Assembly (NCBI GenBank): GCA_008360975.2
Contig: CM039182.1
Coordinates: 20,060,324-20,124,323 of the forward strand
Direction: 5' to 3'
Source: Lichenostomus cassidix
Taxonomy: Eukaryota; Chordata; Aves; Passeriformes; Meliphagidae
DNA: 64,000 bases
Shown: positions 26,001 to 37,800 of the stretch, piece after piece
Layout: the number at the start of each line of letters is the position of its first letter
Position numbering within the stretch: the first letter of the stretch is position 1
Notes under the pieces: model-generated
The model's database searches: none
Told to the model about the DNA's origin: nothing
The model's input: the letters and a program-made list of their open reading frames with translations, nothing else
Made by a program: the position numbers and the translations under genes

Positions 26001-27774
26001 GCCTGTACCCAGCTGCCTGGAGATAAGGGCAGTCACTTCCAGACTGGAAGAATGCTAGCAATGCTGTTTTATACCAGCAGTTTTAGGGAAGAGACCTTGT
26101 TTTGAGAAGGCACATTCCTAAATATCTCCTAGTCCAAACAATGCCTAATCTAAGTTGAAAGCTGGCTTTGCACAAGTGAAAACTTGAGCTTAAGAATTTT
26201 TGAACGCTGTTTGTACAGTTGTTTCTGGTTGTCATGTAGGTTTTGCTTTATCCACATAACATCACAGCATCCTACAAAGATTAAACTCTAACATAACTTG
26301 TTTCCTAGGTTAACATCTTTGTTTTACAGAGAATTAAATTCCATGTTCTTCATGGACACCCAGAGGAGGCAGGCTTGAGACTATGACCTCGCCCCAGGAA
26401 CATACTGTCTTCTTCGTGTCAGCAGACAACACCCACATGAAAAACCTTGAATTTGAAACTGTAGTCCAGTAATGCACTGACCAGTGATTCATCAAAAAGG
26501 AGTTCCATTTTGTATAAAAACTGGACTATAATAGACACATTTCGCTAGAAATACGCCTGCACCATTACACATTTAGTAAGAATGCAGCCCACTGCGCCCT
26601 CCCCTCTGACACAAAGGGATCTATTATTTCAATCTGCTGCCACCACACTTGCCATAATGCCTGTATCTGCATTCCACGGTGAATCCCATAGAAACCATTA
26701 ATACCCTTCAGCCAAGCGAGCAGATGGCCCCCTTTCACTTTTGTTGGATCGGAAAGTGATTCCACGTTGGGGCGTTTTTTGTAAAACGGGCTAGACTTGG
26801 ATAAAGCAAGACAATAGTTTCCCTCCCCTCCCCTCAGACCGCAGCATCCCCCCAAAGAAAACACGGAGGGCTTGCGTGAGAACTGACGGAATCTCTTTGT
26901 GCAAGGAAAGCAAACTCGTGCTATCCCACCCTCCGTCCCAGGCAGAGCCGCCACCTCCCGGGGCCCCTCCCTCCTCCAGCACCGCTAACCTGTCTGAAGG
27001 ACTGCAGGGTGTTCTCGGCCTCCTCCCTCTGAAGCATCTCCTCTTGCAGCCTGGAAGGAGCAAGACAGCGGTGAGGAGGGAGCGGGGGCCGCCCAAATCC
27101 CCCCGCCCAGCCTCCCGCCCGCCCGGTACCGCTCGGGATGCTCAGGGGCTGCCTCCGCGCCAGGGGACAGGGCGGGGGCGAGGCAGCGGGAGGCGCCGGC
27201 AGCCAGAACCCGCGTCCCCCCGGCACACTCACTTCTCCCGGAGCCGCATGATGTCGTCGGCGAGGTTGTCCCGCTCCACTTCCACGCGTGCCTTGTCGTT
27301 GGTGAGCTGGTCCACCTGTCGCCGCAGCTCCCGCATCTCCTCCTCGTAGAGGTCGCCCAGGCGGGACGTGCCCTTGCCCTTGAGCTGCTCCAGCTCGGCC
27401 AGCAGGATCTTATTTTGCTGCTCCAGGAAGCGCACCTTGTCGATGTAGTTAGCGAAGCGGTCATTAAGCTCCTGCAGCTCAACCTTCTCATTGGTACGGT
27501 TTGCCTTGAACTCCGAGTTGATGGCGTCGGCCAAGGAGAAGTCCACGGAGTCGTGGAGCCGCATGGGCGGCATGCTGCTCCGCAGCCGCACCGACGTGCT
27601 CTTGCTGGCGTACATGCCGCCGGGCGAGGCGGACACGTACCGGGCGCTGCTGGGCCGCAGGGCGCTGCCCAGCGAGTACCGGCTGCTGGACGTGATGTAG
27701 CGGGTGCCGGTGCTGGGGCGGCTGCCCCCGCCGAACATGCGGCGGTACGAGGAGTTTTTCGTGCTGATGCTCAT
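20025..27774 (-). CDS. VIM: Vimentin, type III intermediate filament protein (complete, nine exons)
   Basis: Vimentin builds cytoplasmic intermediate filaments in mesenchymal and other cells. Coding exons, in minus-strand order: 27774-27233, 27050-26990, 23135-23040, 22899-22738, 22269-22144, 21432-21212, 21120-21077, 20659-20574, 20066-20025. All introns are GT-AG. Lengths 542, 61, 96, 162, 126, 221, 44, 86 and 42 nt sum to 1,380 nt, or 459 residues plus TAA, against 466 in human. The Ser/Arg-rich head (1 to about 95) opens [17 protein letters not shown]. The rod starts at the helix-initiation motif [18 protein letters not shown] (from residue 103) and ends at [10 protein letters not shown] (392-401). 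The single cysteine is C321, within [10 protein letters not shown], matching human C328. The tail ends [10 protein letters not shown]. The start codon has G at -3 and lies at the expected head start. The protein looks intact; residues such as GKGTSRLG and [15 protein letters not shown] are the bird versions as I remember them. Desmin and peripherin are excluded by head and tail sequence. Confidence 0.98.
21879..21926. repeat. Perfect 24-bp tandem duplication in VIM intron 5
   Basis: Two identical copies of a 24-bp unit beginning AAATAAACAGTGAATATTAC lie back to back at 21879-21902 and 21903-21926. They are in the intron between VIM exons 5 and 6, away from the splice sites. No mismatch separates the copies, so the duplication is recent or this is a length-variable site. 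Confidence 0.9.
23136..26989 (-). other. VIM intron 2 (3.85 kb)
   Basis: This is the largest VIM intron, bounded by GT at 26989-26988 and AG at 23137-23136. I recognise no transposable element, exon or RNA gene in it. Composition is AT-rich from about 23,140 to 26,300 and rises toward the CpG island. Short open frames here (for example 26565-26954 minus) look like chance frames. Confidence 0.7.
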
Positions 27775-27775
27775 A

Positions 27776-27796
27776 GCGGCGGCGGCGGCGGCGGCG
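27776..27796 (-). repeat. (CGC)7 triplet repeat in the VIM 5' UTR
   Basis: Seven perfect GCG units on the plus strand read as a CGC/GCC run in the VIM leader and end one base before the ATG. GC-rich leader triplets can vary in length and slow ribosome scanning. No effect can be shown from sequence alone. Confidence 0.9.
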
Positions 27797-27970
27797 ACGC
27801 GGGCTTTGTAATCCGGGAGCGGAGCGGGGAAACTCAGCTGTGCGGCAGGCGAAGAAGGGCGGCGGCCCCACCCCGGGCCCCTACTTATGGGGCCGCCTGG
27901 CCCGCCCCGCCGGCCCGCCCCGCCCCGCCCCGCCTGGCCCGCGGGGAAGGGGCGGTGGCCGCGGACAAAG
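27797..27970 (-). promoter_or_regulatory. VIM core promoter: GC-box cluster and TATA-like site
   Basis: Just upstream of the VIM 5' UTR the plus strand carries repeated CCCGCCCCGCC-type motifs (27899-27935) and GGGGCGG at about 27947-27953, which are Sp1-type GC boxes. A weak TATA-like CCATAAGTAG (minus strand) lies at 27881-27890, about 110 bp before the start codon. If it is used, transcription would start near 27,855 with a 5' UTR of roughly 80 nt. Sp1-driven VIM transcription is established in mammals and chicken; the TSS position here is inferred. Confidence 0.6.
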
Positions 27971-28240
27971 GCGGCGAGCGGGCAGCTCGGCCGGCGGGCG
28001 CGGAGGGCGGGCGGCAGCCTCTGCTAGGGCTGAGCTCCGAGTGCCGGCAGCTTTCCGCCGGGGCTGCGGGACGTGGCAGGGCGGTGGCCCGTACGGGGGG
28101 CGCGGGGAACCCCGGCACGGCGCGCCCGGGGAGCACGGCGGTGACAGCAGCGGCATCCTCGGCGTCGCGGAAAGAGGCGCTGGGTTTCCCCGCTGCCTCT
28201 CGTTGTCCCTCCGGAGTGAGCGCGGGGACTGCGAGAGGGG

Positions 28241-31200
28241 AAGTTTAATGTTATGTCGCAAGCCTGGCAAAATACTCCGAATAAGCTATTAAAATCCCTT
28301 TGTATACATAAATAATCTTTCTAAGAACCTTTCTTTTCTTTCTGAAAGTAAGATCAGGGAAAATGATATTAACTATTCACAAAGGGCTGCCAAATGTTCA
28401 AAATAAATACCCAGAAAAATAATGTATGTGTTCTCTTTTGCTGCTTCCCATGATAGCAATCTCAGCTCCTGTGCTTAAGACACAAACTTTACAGGTTCAA
28501 TATGTTTTCCCTGTAGCTGGGTGAGCAATCACATGCCTAAGACTTAATTCTGCCATTATTGTAACAATGATCCCAGCAATAACTTACTTTTTTGTGTGGA
28601 CAGTACCTTATTGAAATTGCTACATCCAAGATCTTGCTCCGGGATAACAACTAGGATAGTAGCAGGCTTGATTTTAGCAAAAGTTTGATTCTGCACTGTT
28701 GTACCCAACAGACCTTTGCTATTAATTTCAGTAGGCACACGATCAGAGTCTTCTTTTGACAGCACCTGGCAAAATTATAATTATTCATTAGACAGGATCT
28801 GCAAATACATGTGTAACATAAAAGGCCAGGCAAAAATCCCAGTGTTTTAAGAGCAATTTTACTATCAAAATGGGGCTACCAGCAGTAGAGAATGATGTAG
28901 GTAGTACAGGACAATAGCAATGGTATAAAAGTTAACAGAGAAAAATTTTGACTGAGTAGCAGCAGATTGTATCAGCATGAATGCCGAGGTTGCTTGAGGA
29001 AGATGACAGAATCCCTGCCATTTAGATAATTTAGAACTTGAGTGGCCAAAGCACGACTCATATTCTGTAATTCTGCACTGATGTATCAGGTAAGGGTATC
29101 TTTTTCCTCTTTGCTATGGGAAGTGAGTGATACATTGTAGAGGTATTATCTGTAATGTATTACTTCAGCACTTAGGGGATGGAAAAACTACCAGTGAATT
29201 TTGATTCTTTTTAGCTTGCAGTCCTGCAGAAGTAAATATCTTCACTGGAAGTTCTGATAAACCTAAACATGAGCAATGGGTAGAGAGAAAGGTAATCATC
29301 CCACCCCAATCCACAGTAGTCAATATCGCACTTCACGTAATGCACTTTACAAGGAAGAATGTGAACCTATATATTTTATTAAAGATCTCGGGTTTTTGGA
29401 AGGAAATTGTGCTTTGCTTTCATTCTGTTGGCAACCAAAAGTGCAGGAATGCAGTTTGTATCTAAATGTAGCTCCTTGAGGTTTTAATTTCTTTTGTTCA
29501 CTGAAGCTTAATCAAGCAAAGGAAGCTGACAAGGTTGAGCTACTGAAGTGCTTGCAGTATAAGTCCTGGGCTACAGCTCATTCCATTCACCCACTGAATA
29601 AGAGGCAGAGGTCACACAGCATTCCTGAGGCTAAGGGTTCCCGAAGCCCAGCCTGGACGCTGTTGTGCTGCCCAGCCCTCTCAGAGCTCTATTTAAGCCA
29701 TCAAGATTGAGCTGTAAGCCTTTGTGAGCCCTGGCACAAAAGTATGTACTCGTTCCATGAGTAGGCAAAAAGCAAAACAGCACATAACTAACAGTCTCAC
29801 GGATTAAAGATGCTTTATTCAGAAATACTGGTAGCTTTAGTAGACTGTTGTTTTTTTAGAGGTGTGCTCATGCCCCAGCCCTTCTTCCTAACAGAGCACA
29901 ACTTATACTTCACAAAGCCTTCACTGGCACACAAATGCAATAATCATGCTCATTAGAAAATGCTTTGCCCCTAAAATCCAAAGTGTTTGTTTTAGTAAAT
30001 ATGACCCACCCAGTTCACGTTTCAAGTGTAATTTCCATATGTTTATGTCACTGCTGCCATATGTGCTCTTGGCCACCTGCCTCATTTCCGTGTCTCACTA
30101 TAAAATGTTCAGATATTGTCGGCTGTTGGGACTGCAGTAAACCTTTAAGTGCCTTTTGCTTGTTGGCACTTACACAGATGCATAAATGGAAGAAGGTGCA
30201 AGTTTCTTGTAAGGCTGTAATAAATTTAATGTACATTTGCATAGCAAACCCCAAAGGGGAATAAAATATGTCCCCCTGAAATGCAAAAAGATCTCCACTG
30301 TCCTTTTCAGAAAAGACTCCATCTCGGTATAACCATAAAAATCACAGAGAGTGTACTTTGAATGGAAATGAAATGACAGCAATCAGTCTAGTTTTATGGA
30401 AAATGCTATGGGACTCTCAGAGGCGGTGGCTGATGGAGATCTTGACTACTTCTTACATGAAGAACAGACAGCTAATAGCATCACTCAGCACCACACTGGG
30501 GATTATTCATAAACTACTGGTTGTCATCTGTGGTGTTTACTGCGATGCCTTCCCTTGCAATTCCAGTATGCAGTCATGCAGATGCCTGGTCAGCCTGCAA
30601 TATCACTTACCTCTGCAGAGGTAGATCAGTGGTAAGCCAATGGCACTCTTGAAAAAAACAGGTATTTTTTTTCACAGAAGTTTCAGTTCACAGTGAATTT
30701 TTCTTTTTTGTCTTTTTTTTGTGAGTTTGTTTTGGGGTTTTTTTCTGATAATTATGTATTGGTTCATGCCAAGAATGAAATATGGAATCAAGTCCTAGAA
30801 GTTTAGCAAAAAGACACCTGTATTGTGTGTAACTTTCATTAACAGGAAAAATGAATGTGCATAGAGAGAAGATTCAGATGCCTGAACGGCTTCATACTGC
30901 ATATCTCTTGTACTAAGAATGAAAAGCTCCATAAAACAGAATTTCTATTATTTCCTTGCAAAAATATCTGTTGGTCTGAAAACATCGCTGAAAAGACTGA
31001 TATTCCCTTCTTCTTTTTTTATTTTTTTTCTAATGTACCATTTAATTTATGCTGTAAGAAACTAGAGCAATTTAGTCCAAATATTGAATGTGCTTTCCCG
31101 TTATTATAAACCTTGGCTAAACAGACGTGAATGCTTTCATTCATCAGATTTATGGCCCTTTTCTAAAGTTTCTGTTTCCAGGAGGTGTAGAAGGACACAT

Positions 31201-31610
31201 AATCCAATACTCATGAAAAAACATCCTACCAGGCAAATACAATAATTTTTGTTGTCAGTACCATACAGCAACCTTAAGCCCTGGCATGCACGGGGCTGTA
31301 GAGACATTCCTTCATGCTTCCTCTGTACCATGAATAGTGAACAAGCTGGGCAATAGGGACACAAGTTAACATGAGGAAATGAAAGAGCCTTAACACCCTA
31401 CAGACAACTGAACAGAAACTCTCCGTAGTGCTCAGCCAGAGCAACCGCTGTGGCCTGTCACTTGAGTGACTGTTGTGACTGTCACTGTCCAGGAGCACCT
31501 TCAGCCATGGCCTGAAAACATGGAGACTGCTATGGTTTTGAAAACAAAAGGTCCCTGTTTCAAAAAGAACCCCAAAACCCAAACAGATTCTGGCTCTAAT
31601 CTTCAGCTGG
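28241..31610. other. VIM-TRDMT1 spacer, left part
   Basis: AT-rich sequence upstream of VIM with no recognised gene or repeat. In human an antisense lncRNA (VIM-AS1) starts near the VIM promoter; a similar transcript could begin here on the plus strand, but sequence alone cannot show it. The segment 29,900-30,260 looks like possible conserved noncoding sequence. Confidence 0.5.
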
Positions 31611-31616
31611 GACAAG

Positions 31617-31880
31617 TGTTGCTGTTGAGCCGCTAGCAGAGAAGGAAAGCCCCAATTCTCAGCGTGGCACAGAAAAAAGTACTTTATTGTTTGAATCCAA
31701 CATATATATAGAGTTTTCAAAGGTCACCCAGATTGGTCAGCCAGAAACCTCCCCCTAGGCCTGATTGGCCAGGCCTGCACTGTCCAAATCTCGAGACACT
31801 GTTTTCAACAACACCCAAACTTTATCTTTGTTTATAAAACACAAAAAGAATTCTCATGGGAAAGACCTGTGCTAGCCACA
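31617..31880 (-). mobile_element. Solo LTR of an endogenous retrovirus, 6-bp target duplication
   Basis: A 264-bp LTR begins TGTTGCTGTTGAGCCGC and ends GCTAGCCACA on the plus strand. It lies between perfect 6-bp duplications GACAAG (31611-31616 and 31881-31886). Read on the minus strand it has two CCAAT motifs, a TATATATA box near 31702-31710 and AATAAA (plus TTTATT at 31683-31688). It is clearly the same family as 58552-58814 but differs at many positions, so the two inserted separately. No internal genes remain. Confidence 0.92.
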
Positions 31881-32573
31881 GACAAGTCCCTCCCTTTAGC
31901 TGAGAGCCAAATGTAATGAGGAGCTCCCAAGAAAGGCCAGTGCACCCAGGGAAAAGATGATTTTTCTGAACCCAAATAATCCATCTCCCTACAGTCTGAC
32001 TAGGAGAAGCTGATTTGGATATCTGAATATCATCAGATGGTAGAACATCTACATGTTCAAGCATTGAAATATCCCCCTGTGAGTAACTTGCTTGCCTAAT
32101 TTTGGTCTTGAAAAAGAAATTGGCAAATTCTTTCATTAAATTTATTTTTAAAATTATGGTGCCTTTAGTAATTGCCAGTGTTGTAAAGCATATCAAATTG
32201 TATGACTAGCTGCTGATTTTTTCAAGTAAATGACTAGGGTCTATACTCGAAACTAACCAAGTCTGTCTAAAATATTCTATTTTAATGAATAATGAACTAT
32301 ACAAAACTGGCAGGGGTTTCATCATTAAGGAAGTGATTTGTACATGACTCAAGCCACCCAGTTGCATGATTTACATTTCTAAAGAACTATTATTGTAATG
32401 CATTAAGTTCCTCTCTACTATGGTTTCTAATTTCTAGTATAGGATGTTTTCTGTATCAAAACAGGACATTTCTGTACCAAATTGGGTGCTCATTTTCAAA
32501 GCCACTATGGCCCTATGCCCTGAGGTTATCTCAAACACCATGCACACTTCTAGCAACAGAAGAGGAAGAGAGG

Positions 32574-32630
32574 AGAGGGAGAGGGAGAGGGAGAGGGAGA
32601 GGGAGAGGGAGAGGGAGAGGGAGAGGGAGA
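32574..32630. repeat. (GAGGGA)n hexamer array
   Basis: About nine perfect units of a purine-only hexamer. The six-base period keeps one reading frame open on each strand, giving RERERE and SLSLSL peptides that are artefacts. Confidence 0.95.
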
Positions 32631-33207
32631 TTAGCATTGACTGCTGAATGTCAGCAATACAGTTAGAAATGACTGGGACATAAAGAACAAGGTTTTCCAA
32701 ACTGAGAAGAGGTTTGGCACGGTTTAAGCCTCAATGCTCAACCTGAAACTCTTTGAGCAGAAATAATTTCCAGAATACAACAAGTCTTTCAGTCTTGATT
32801 TTGGGTGCCCAAAAATAGGTAATTTGAAATTTTATTTCTCCACTATCCTTGTTTTATGAAATTTGTCCTTTGTCAAGGACCGAGAAATTGTTCAAGGATC
32901 ATGATAGGTACTTTATAAGGACCATTTAACTTAAATATCAGATAAAACATTTAAATGAAACAGCTCAAGTTTTCAGGAGGATCTATGCAAACGGTGTAGT
33001 GTGCTTAGCTTCTTTCTATGCTCTGCCACATTGCTGACCTGGCCATCTTGACCTTGCTCAGCACTAGGTTGCAATTCCTGCAGCAAACTCTTGGTACAGG
33101 TAGAAGTCAACAGCATGGATGAACAGTCATTTGTCACATTATAATGGGAAGCTGTATCTGTCCGCCTGTTTTAAATTGTGAGGTTGCAAACTTTTCCAAG
33201 GAAGAGT

Positions 33208-33252
33208 CATCCATCCATCCATCCATCCATCCATCCATCCATCCATCCATCC
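33208..33252. repeat. (CATC)11 microsatellite
   Basis: Eleven perfect CATC/ATCC tetramers follow GAAGAGT and end before CTCTTTGG. It is in the VIM-TRDMT1 spacer and is probably polymorphic in length. Confidence 0.95.
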
Positions 33253-34841
33253 TCTCTTTGGAAAAAAGCTAAAAGAAGTGATTCTAGTATGCCATTAATG
33301 AACCCTGTCAGTTAAACATTTACTACTTCTTTCTGGCCAAGCTTTTTCAAAGGAAGTTGCCTAAAGAGCTCCACTAGCCAAAAAACAATTAAATCTGAGA
33401 AGTGATTTCATTCTTCTCTCTCCCCCAGTTCCATCACTCACACAAAGCATAAATAGCATAATGTTTTCTTGCCATGATATACCAGGAAATGATGCTCTTT
33501 CTGAGGAAGAAGCAGGACACAGCAATGTAACCATTAACTGCATGCAGCAATTGTTCCATTCTTCCTTTGAGATGGCCAGGACAAGCAGAACAGTACTAGC
33601 TCCTTGAAGGCCAAGTTTTTAGTGGATTCCTCAGTCCAAGTTCTTGTGCCAAATCCTCAGTTCCAGTGAGACTCATAAACTGAGCGTACATTGTGTTAGC
33701 CATTCTGGGATTAGTTGGCTCCTGTCAAAGGAAGAGGCGGTGGTTCACACACCCCAAAGCTGGAGAAGACTGAGTTTCTAAAGACATTCTGTTTTTACAT
33801 GCCAGCTCTATGGCTAATTTTCAAGCATAAATATACTCTGTCCAGTTGGGATTAAGGTCAGAAAATGATCCAGATTTAAGAGGCATAAAATGTTGTGGGC
33901 TACAAGGAATTGAGTGGAAAACTAGTTAAACACAGAAGAGATAATGCATGTGGCTGGAGAAGGAAGAGAGCAAATGTCAGGAAGAGTGGAAGTGTCCATA
34001 CTTTTTCACGTAGAATGGTGTCCTGTTTCCCAATACAAGGACAATTCATGTCTACCTGAAATTTTCCTTAAGAATTTGGTCTTGTATATGGTCATTGGGC
34101 AAGAGAGAGCTTGTGTAGGATGACAGGAGGAAGGACCTAAGAACTATTGAGCTTTGTAAAGGTTTCAGTTTTGCTGACTCAGACTTCTGCCAATGTTTGT
34201 GGCTGTTGATTTGACATAGATCAGGTATTTCCATAAATTCCATGACACAGAATTTACCAAGCCTACCATGGAACTCCAGCACATCAGGGTGAAATAACAT
34301 AAAGGTCAAATCTCAGGATAGTTCAAAGGGAGAGGCATTGTTTTCCCTGAATATGGTAATGCCAAATGCCACTGTCCTGCAGCTGTATTCCAAAAGTAAT
34401 CAACTCCTGTGGTATCAAGAGGAATCTTGAGACATATCCTGCAGAGGAATGATACAATGCTATTGTACTACAATATATGTGATGCCTGGACTGCCAATGA
34501 CAATGGAAATTATTCACAGTTTAGGTTAATTAATTGCTTGAGTTTAATATTCTCAGTTTTTAAACAACAGTGTCCTATACTGTAGGAGATGAGTGCTACA
34601 TCTGACTTGGCCCCAAAACTGTGATGAAATCATCCTTGGGGACTTCATCTGACATGCAGGGTTCCCAATGGACAATTCCAACAATCTCCCATTGTATTTT
34701 TCTGATGAATTATGTGAAACATATTTACTGGAGTTTTAAGTGAGCCCAACTCCCTACAGCTAAATTTTGACACTGCCAGTCCATAGAAGCATATGTCTTG
34801 TGCAAGAAGATTTCTCTTCTTCAGAAATAACTGTTTTAGGC

Positions 34842-34879
34842 TTTCTTGACCCTTTTAGTTTTTCTTGACCCTTTTAGGC
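34842..34879. repeat. 19-bp tandem duplication
   Basis: The sequence TTTCTTGACCCTTTTAG occurs twice with a 19-bp period. It is a small local duplication in the intergenic spacer with no evident function. Confidence 0.85.
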
Positions 34880-37800
34880 TAGGTTTATTGGGACTTTTCT
34901 CTCCAAGCTGTCTTGGCAAAAATAACATTCAAAGTTCCTAGTCCTTGTTCTAAAAAGAGGTGGTTTCACCTTTAGAAAAACCCAGATTTTGTTCCTAGTT
35001 GAGGCAAAGGGGACAGGGGAAGGAACCCCAAAAGCAGGCAAAAATGACACATATTTTTCCTATTTTTTTTTTCAGAATAACTTTTCAATTTATCCTTTAT
35101 TTCAGTTTATCCTTACCAAATTTCACAACTTCTTCAAATCTGTGTTTTATTATAGACTATTTTCCAAGAGACTTTTGTGTAGATATTATATTGGTGTGCT
35201 TGACAGACATTTGTAGAGATGTACAAAGTCAGAAAGAGACTATTTTAAGTACAGTAACTTCTGTAATTGCAGTCCATAACTGATAAAAAATGGTTTTAAA
35301 TTAGCTTTAAAGTAACTCATTTGCAAATGCTAGCAATGTAGCCAGGGTGGAAAACATCTCTGTGCAGCCTAGGCACAAAGTGCTCAGCTTCTTGGGCAGA
35401 TTTTACAGTACTCACTGTGTACGATTTTGGTTTATCTAATGTGAAGGTAGCTCAGCAAGTCCACAGTTACAGATCTCCTACAGCTGCTTTCAAGGGGGGG
35501 TTTTCTCTCTGGAGGAAATACCCTACTACTGAGATCCTGCCACCATGGCAGAGCTCATTTCCTGTGCTAATGCTTGTCGTAGTCAGAGATTAAACTCACC
35601 ACATGGGACTGAATGAAAAGAAACAGTTTGGGCAGGGGCTGAACTCCTTAAAAGACAAGACTGCAATGTACAAAAGTTGTAGGTGATACTAGATGTCCTT
35701 GTGATCAGAAGGTGTGACCAACACTGACATACAACTACAGGTCTTTTTCAGTTTGCACAGCATAAGTTGTGCAAATCATAGGGGGATACTGGAGGTGAAA
35801 ACTCCTGCCTTAAGCAGTAAGTTAAGAGGCATATCCAGGTTCACCATCTGCACTTCCTTTCTTTCCCTCATCTCCCCTCCCCTCCCTTTGAGAGAGCAGC
35901 AGGCACCACATCATTTCCTCCTGCCCTTGCAATCGAGCTGGGATCTCCCACGCCATTACCTCATCCTGAACTGATCCCCCTTTAACAAATCCCTGGCTCC
36001 GTGCCTGCTGTCACCCTTCAAAGGTCTGAGTCAAAACACATTCATTGCACCAGCAATCTTTTGCCTTACTGCAGGGGCCTTACAGAGCTCTGAGTCTGTT
36101 TTGTTCAGTTCAGTGAATATACAATTTTTTATATTTTTAATTTATTTTTTTTTGTCAAGCACTGGAATGTGTAAGTACAAGAAAGTCAATAACATCATGT
36201 AAACATATACCTCTCATCCAGCCTGGGTAACCACAGCAGGCCAAACATAAAAAACACACCAGATTTATTTAGATTTAAATGTATTTAAACCAGAAAAGAT
36301 TTAATTAGAGAAGCAATGTCTTTTTATTCCTTACTCCTTACAGAGTATATACCTAGCACCAAAACCTGAAAATAAAACCCTGAAATGAAGCTATTAATAT
36401 ATCTGAAAAGCTAAAAATTAAAAAGGTTTGTGTCTGATCACTCTTCCAAATAATTTCAGCTATATAAATTTCCCCAGTATAGAATTCTTAGAAATGCGTT
36501 GAGAGAGGCTGACAAATCTGGTTTGATGTGGGTTTTGTTTCTAGTCTTGCAGATGTGTGGCATTATAAATGAAAATCATAGGCTTCCTTAGCCACATGGG
36601 CACAGCCCAGCAGGCTTCCTGGAAGCACCACCTCTGTGGCTGACAGCTACTTTTACTGAGCACCACTTCAGCAGAAACCAAGTCTGATAAATATCCCCCT
36701 GAAACATTATATCCGGTAAAGATCGCCTTTGATAAACTGCAAAAGGTTTTCAGTTTTATTAGTAACCTACTGGGCCGATGGTTATGGAAACAATAATTGA
36801 TACCATACACTCTCAGTGATTTTTTCAATTCAGTGGTTGCATTGCAAGGGTATGACATGCCTCACATTCTTTCCTGGCCACAGCGATTTCTGACCCAGAA
36901 CATGAGCTTCCCTTCCAGACAGCTGAGATGTTTGTATACTCTTCCTGATGCTGATATTTAGCAGGTTATATTGGACCTTTGGACACAAGCATTTCTTTGT
37001 TCTTCAGCCGTCAGCATTGATACTTGCTTGTATTAAAGTTTTGGCTGATCAATGTGAAGTCACTTTTAAACATCTAGTGCATCAGCAAAGGGAGATTTTC
37101 CCTGCTCTCTCCCAATTTTTTGAATACAGAGGAAATGCTTACAAACATTTCACAGCTACAGGTCTACTACCTTTCTCCACCCATCCTTACTCAAAAGTAT
37201 TACATTCATGGCCTCGACAAAGCCCAGTAACAGGCCGTGCACACTGGCAGCCTCCTGTCACAGCTGGGGGCAGGCAGAGGCCCTGCTGGCTCTGCTCTGC
37301 TGCAAAGGGGAGGGCAGGGAGGAGACTTGCAACTGCCTATAAAGTGTTTTGTATGCATTTGTTGCCAGTGTGAATTATAGCAACAGAGCTGTTAAAATCT
37401 CACTTTGAGGATAAGAGTACATGGTCCAGTCATATTTCATAATTTTGCTTTTCACTTGCCAAGTACAATGCAGAATCGTAAGGCAGGGGCGTTTGCGCGT
37501 TTCTGCTATGTTCTTTGACATTATTGCTAATTGTAACGTTTTTAACAATCCTAAAGCATTTGAAGAAGCGAAAATATTGCAGTGGTTTCATTTGCGTGTT
37601 CCTCTTACCACATGTAGCTGTTTCACTGGATGTGTTTATTGATTACCAGGGCAACAATTTCAGATCTAGCATGATTACCTGTATCATACCACTCATCAGA
37701 GATGTGGGCAAACTTTGGAAACTTCCGCATGGAGGAAATGCTGCTAGCTGGTAGGAGGCAGGAGTTTTCAAAAGCTGTCTCAGTGAAAATTATGATATCA

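Larger units (their letters stand above)
26930..28240. promoter_or_regulatory. CpG island covering VIM exons 1-2 and promoter
   Basis: Base composition changes sharply here from AT-rich flanks to dense G+C with many CpGs. The island covers VIM exons 1 and 2, the 5' UTR and about 450 bp upstream. Long open frames on both strands in this stretch come from the lack of AT-rich stop codons and are not genes. Unmethylated islands of this kind mark broadly active promoters. Confidence 0.85.

Noticed and set aside
27415..28248. 277-codon open frame on the plus strand opposite VIM exon 1
   Set aside because: It is antisense to a proven exon and lies in a CpG island where stop codons are rare. The peptide is Ala/Gly/Arg-rich with no domain.
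32434..32700. Ser-Leu and Arg-Glu repeat peptides
   Set aside because: They are translation of the GAGGGA hexamer on the two strands.
33208..33252. CRISPR-like array
   Set aside because: It is a simple CATC tetramer with no spacers, in a vertebrate nuclear genome.
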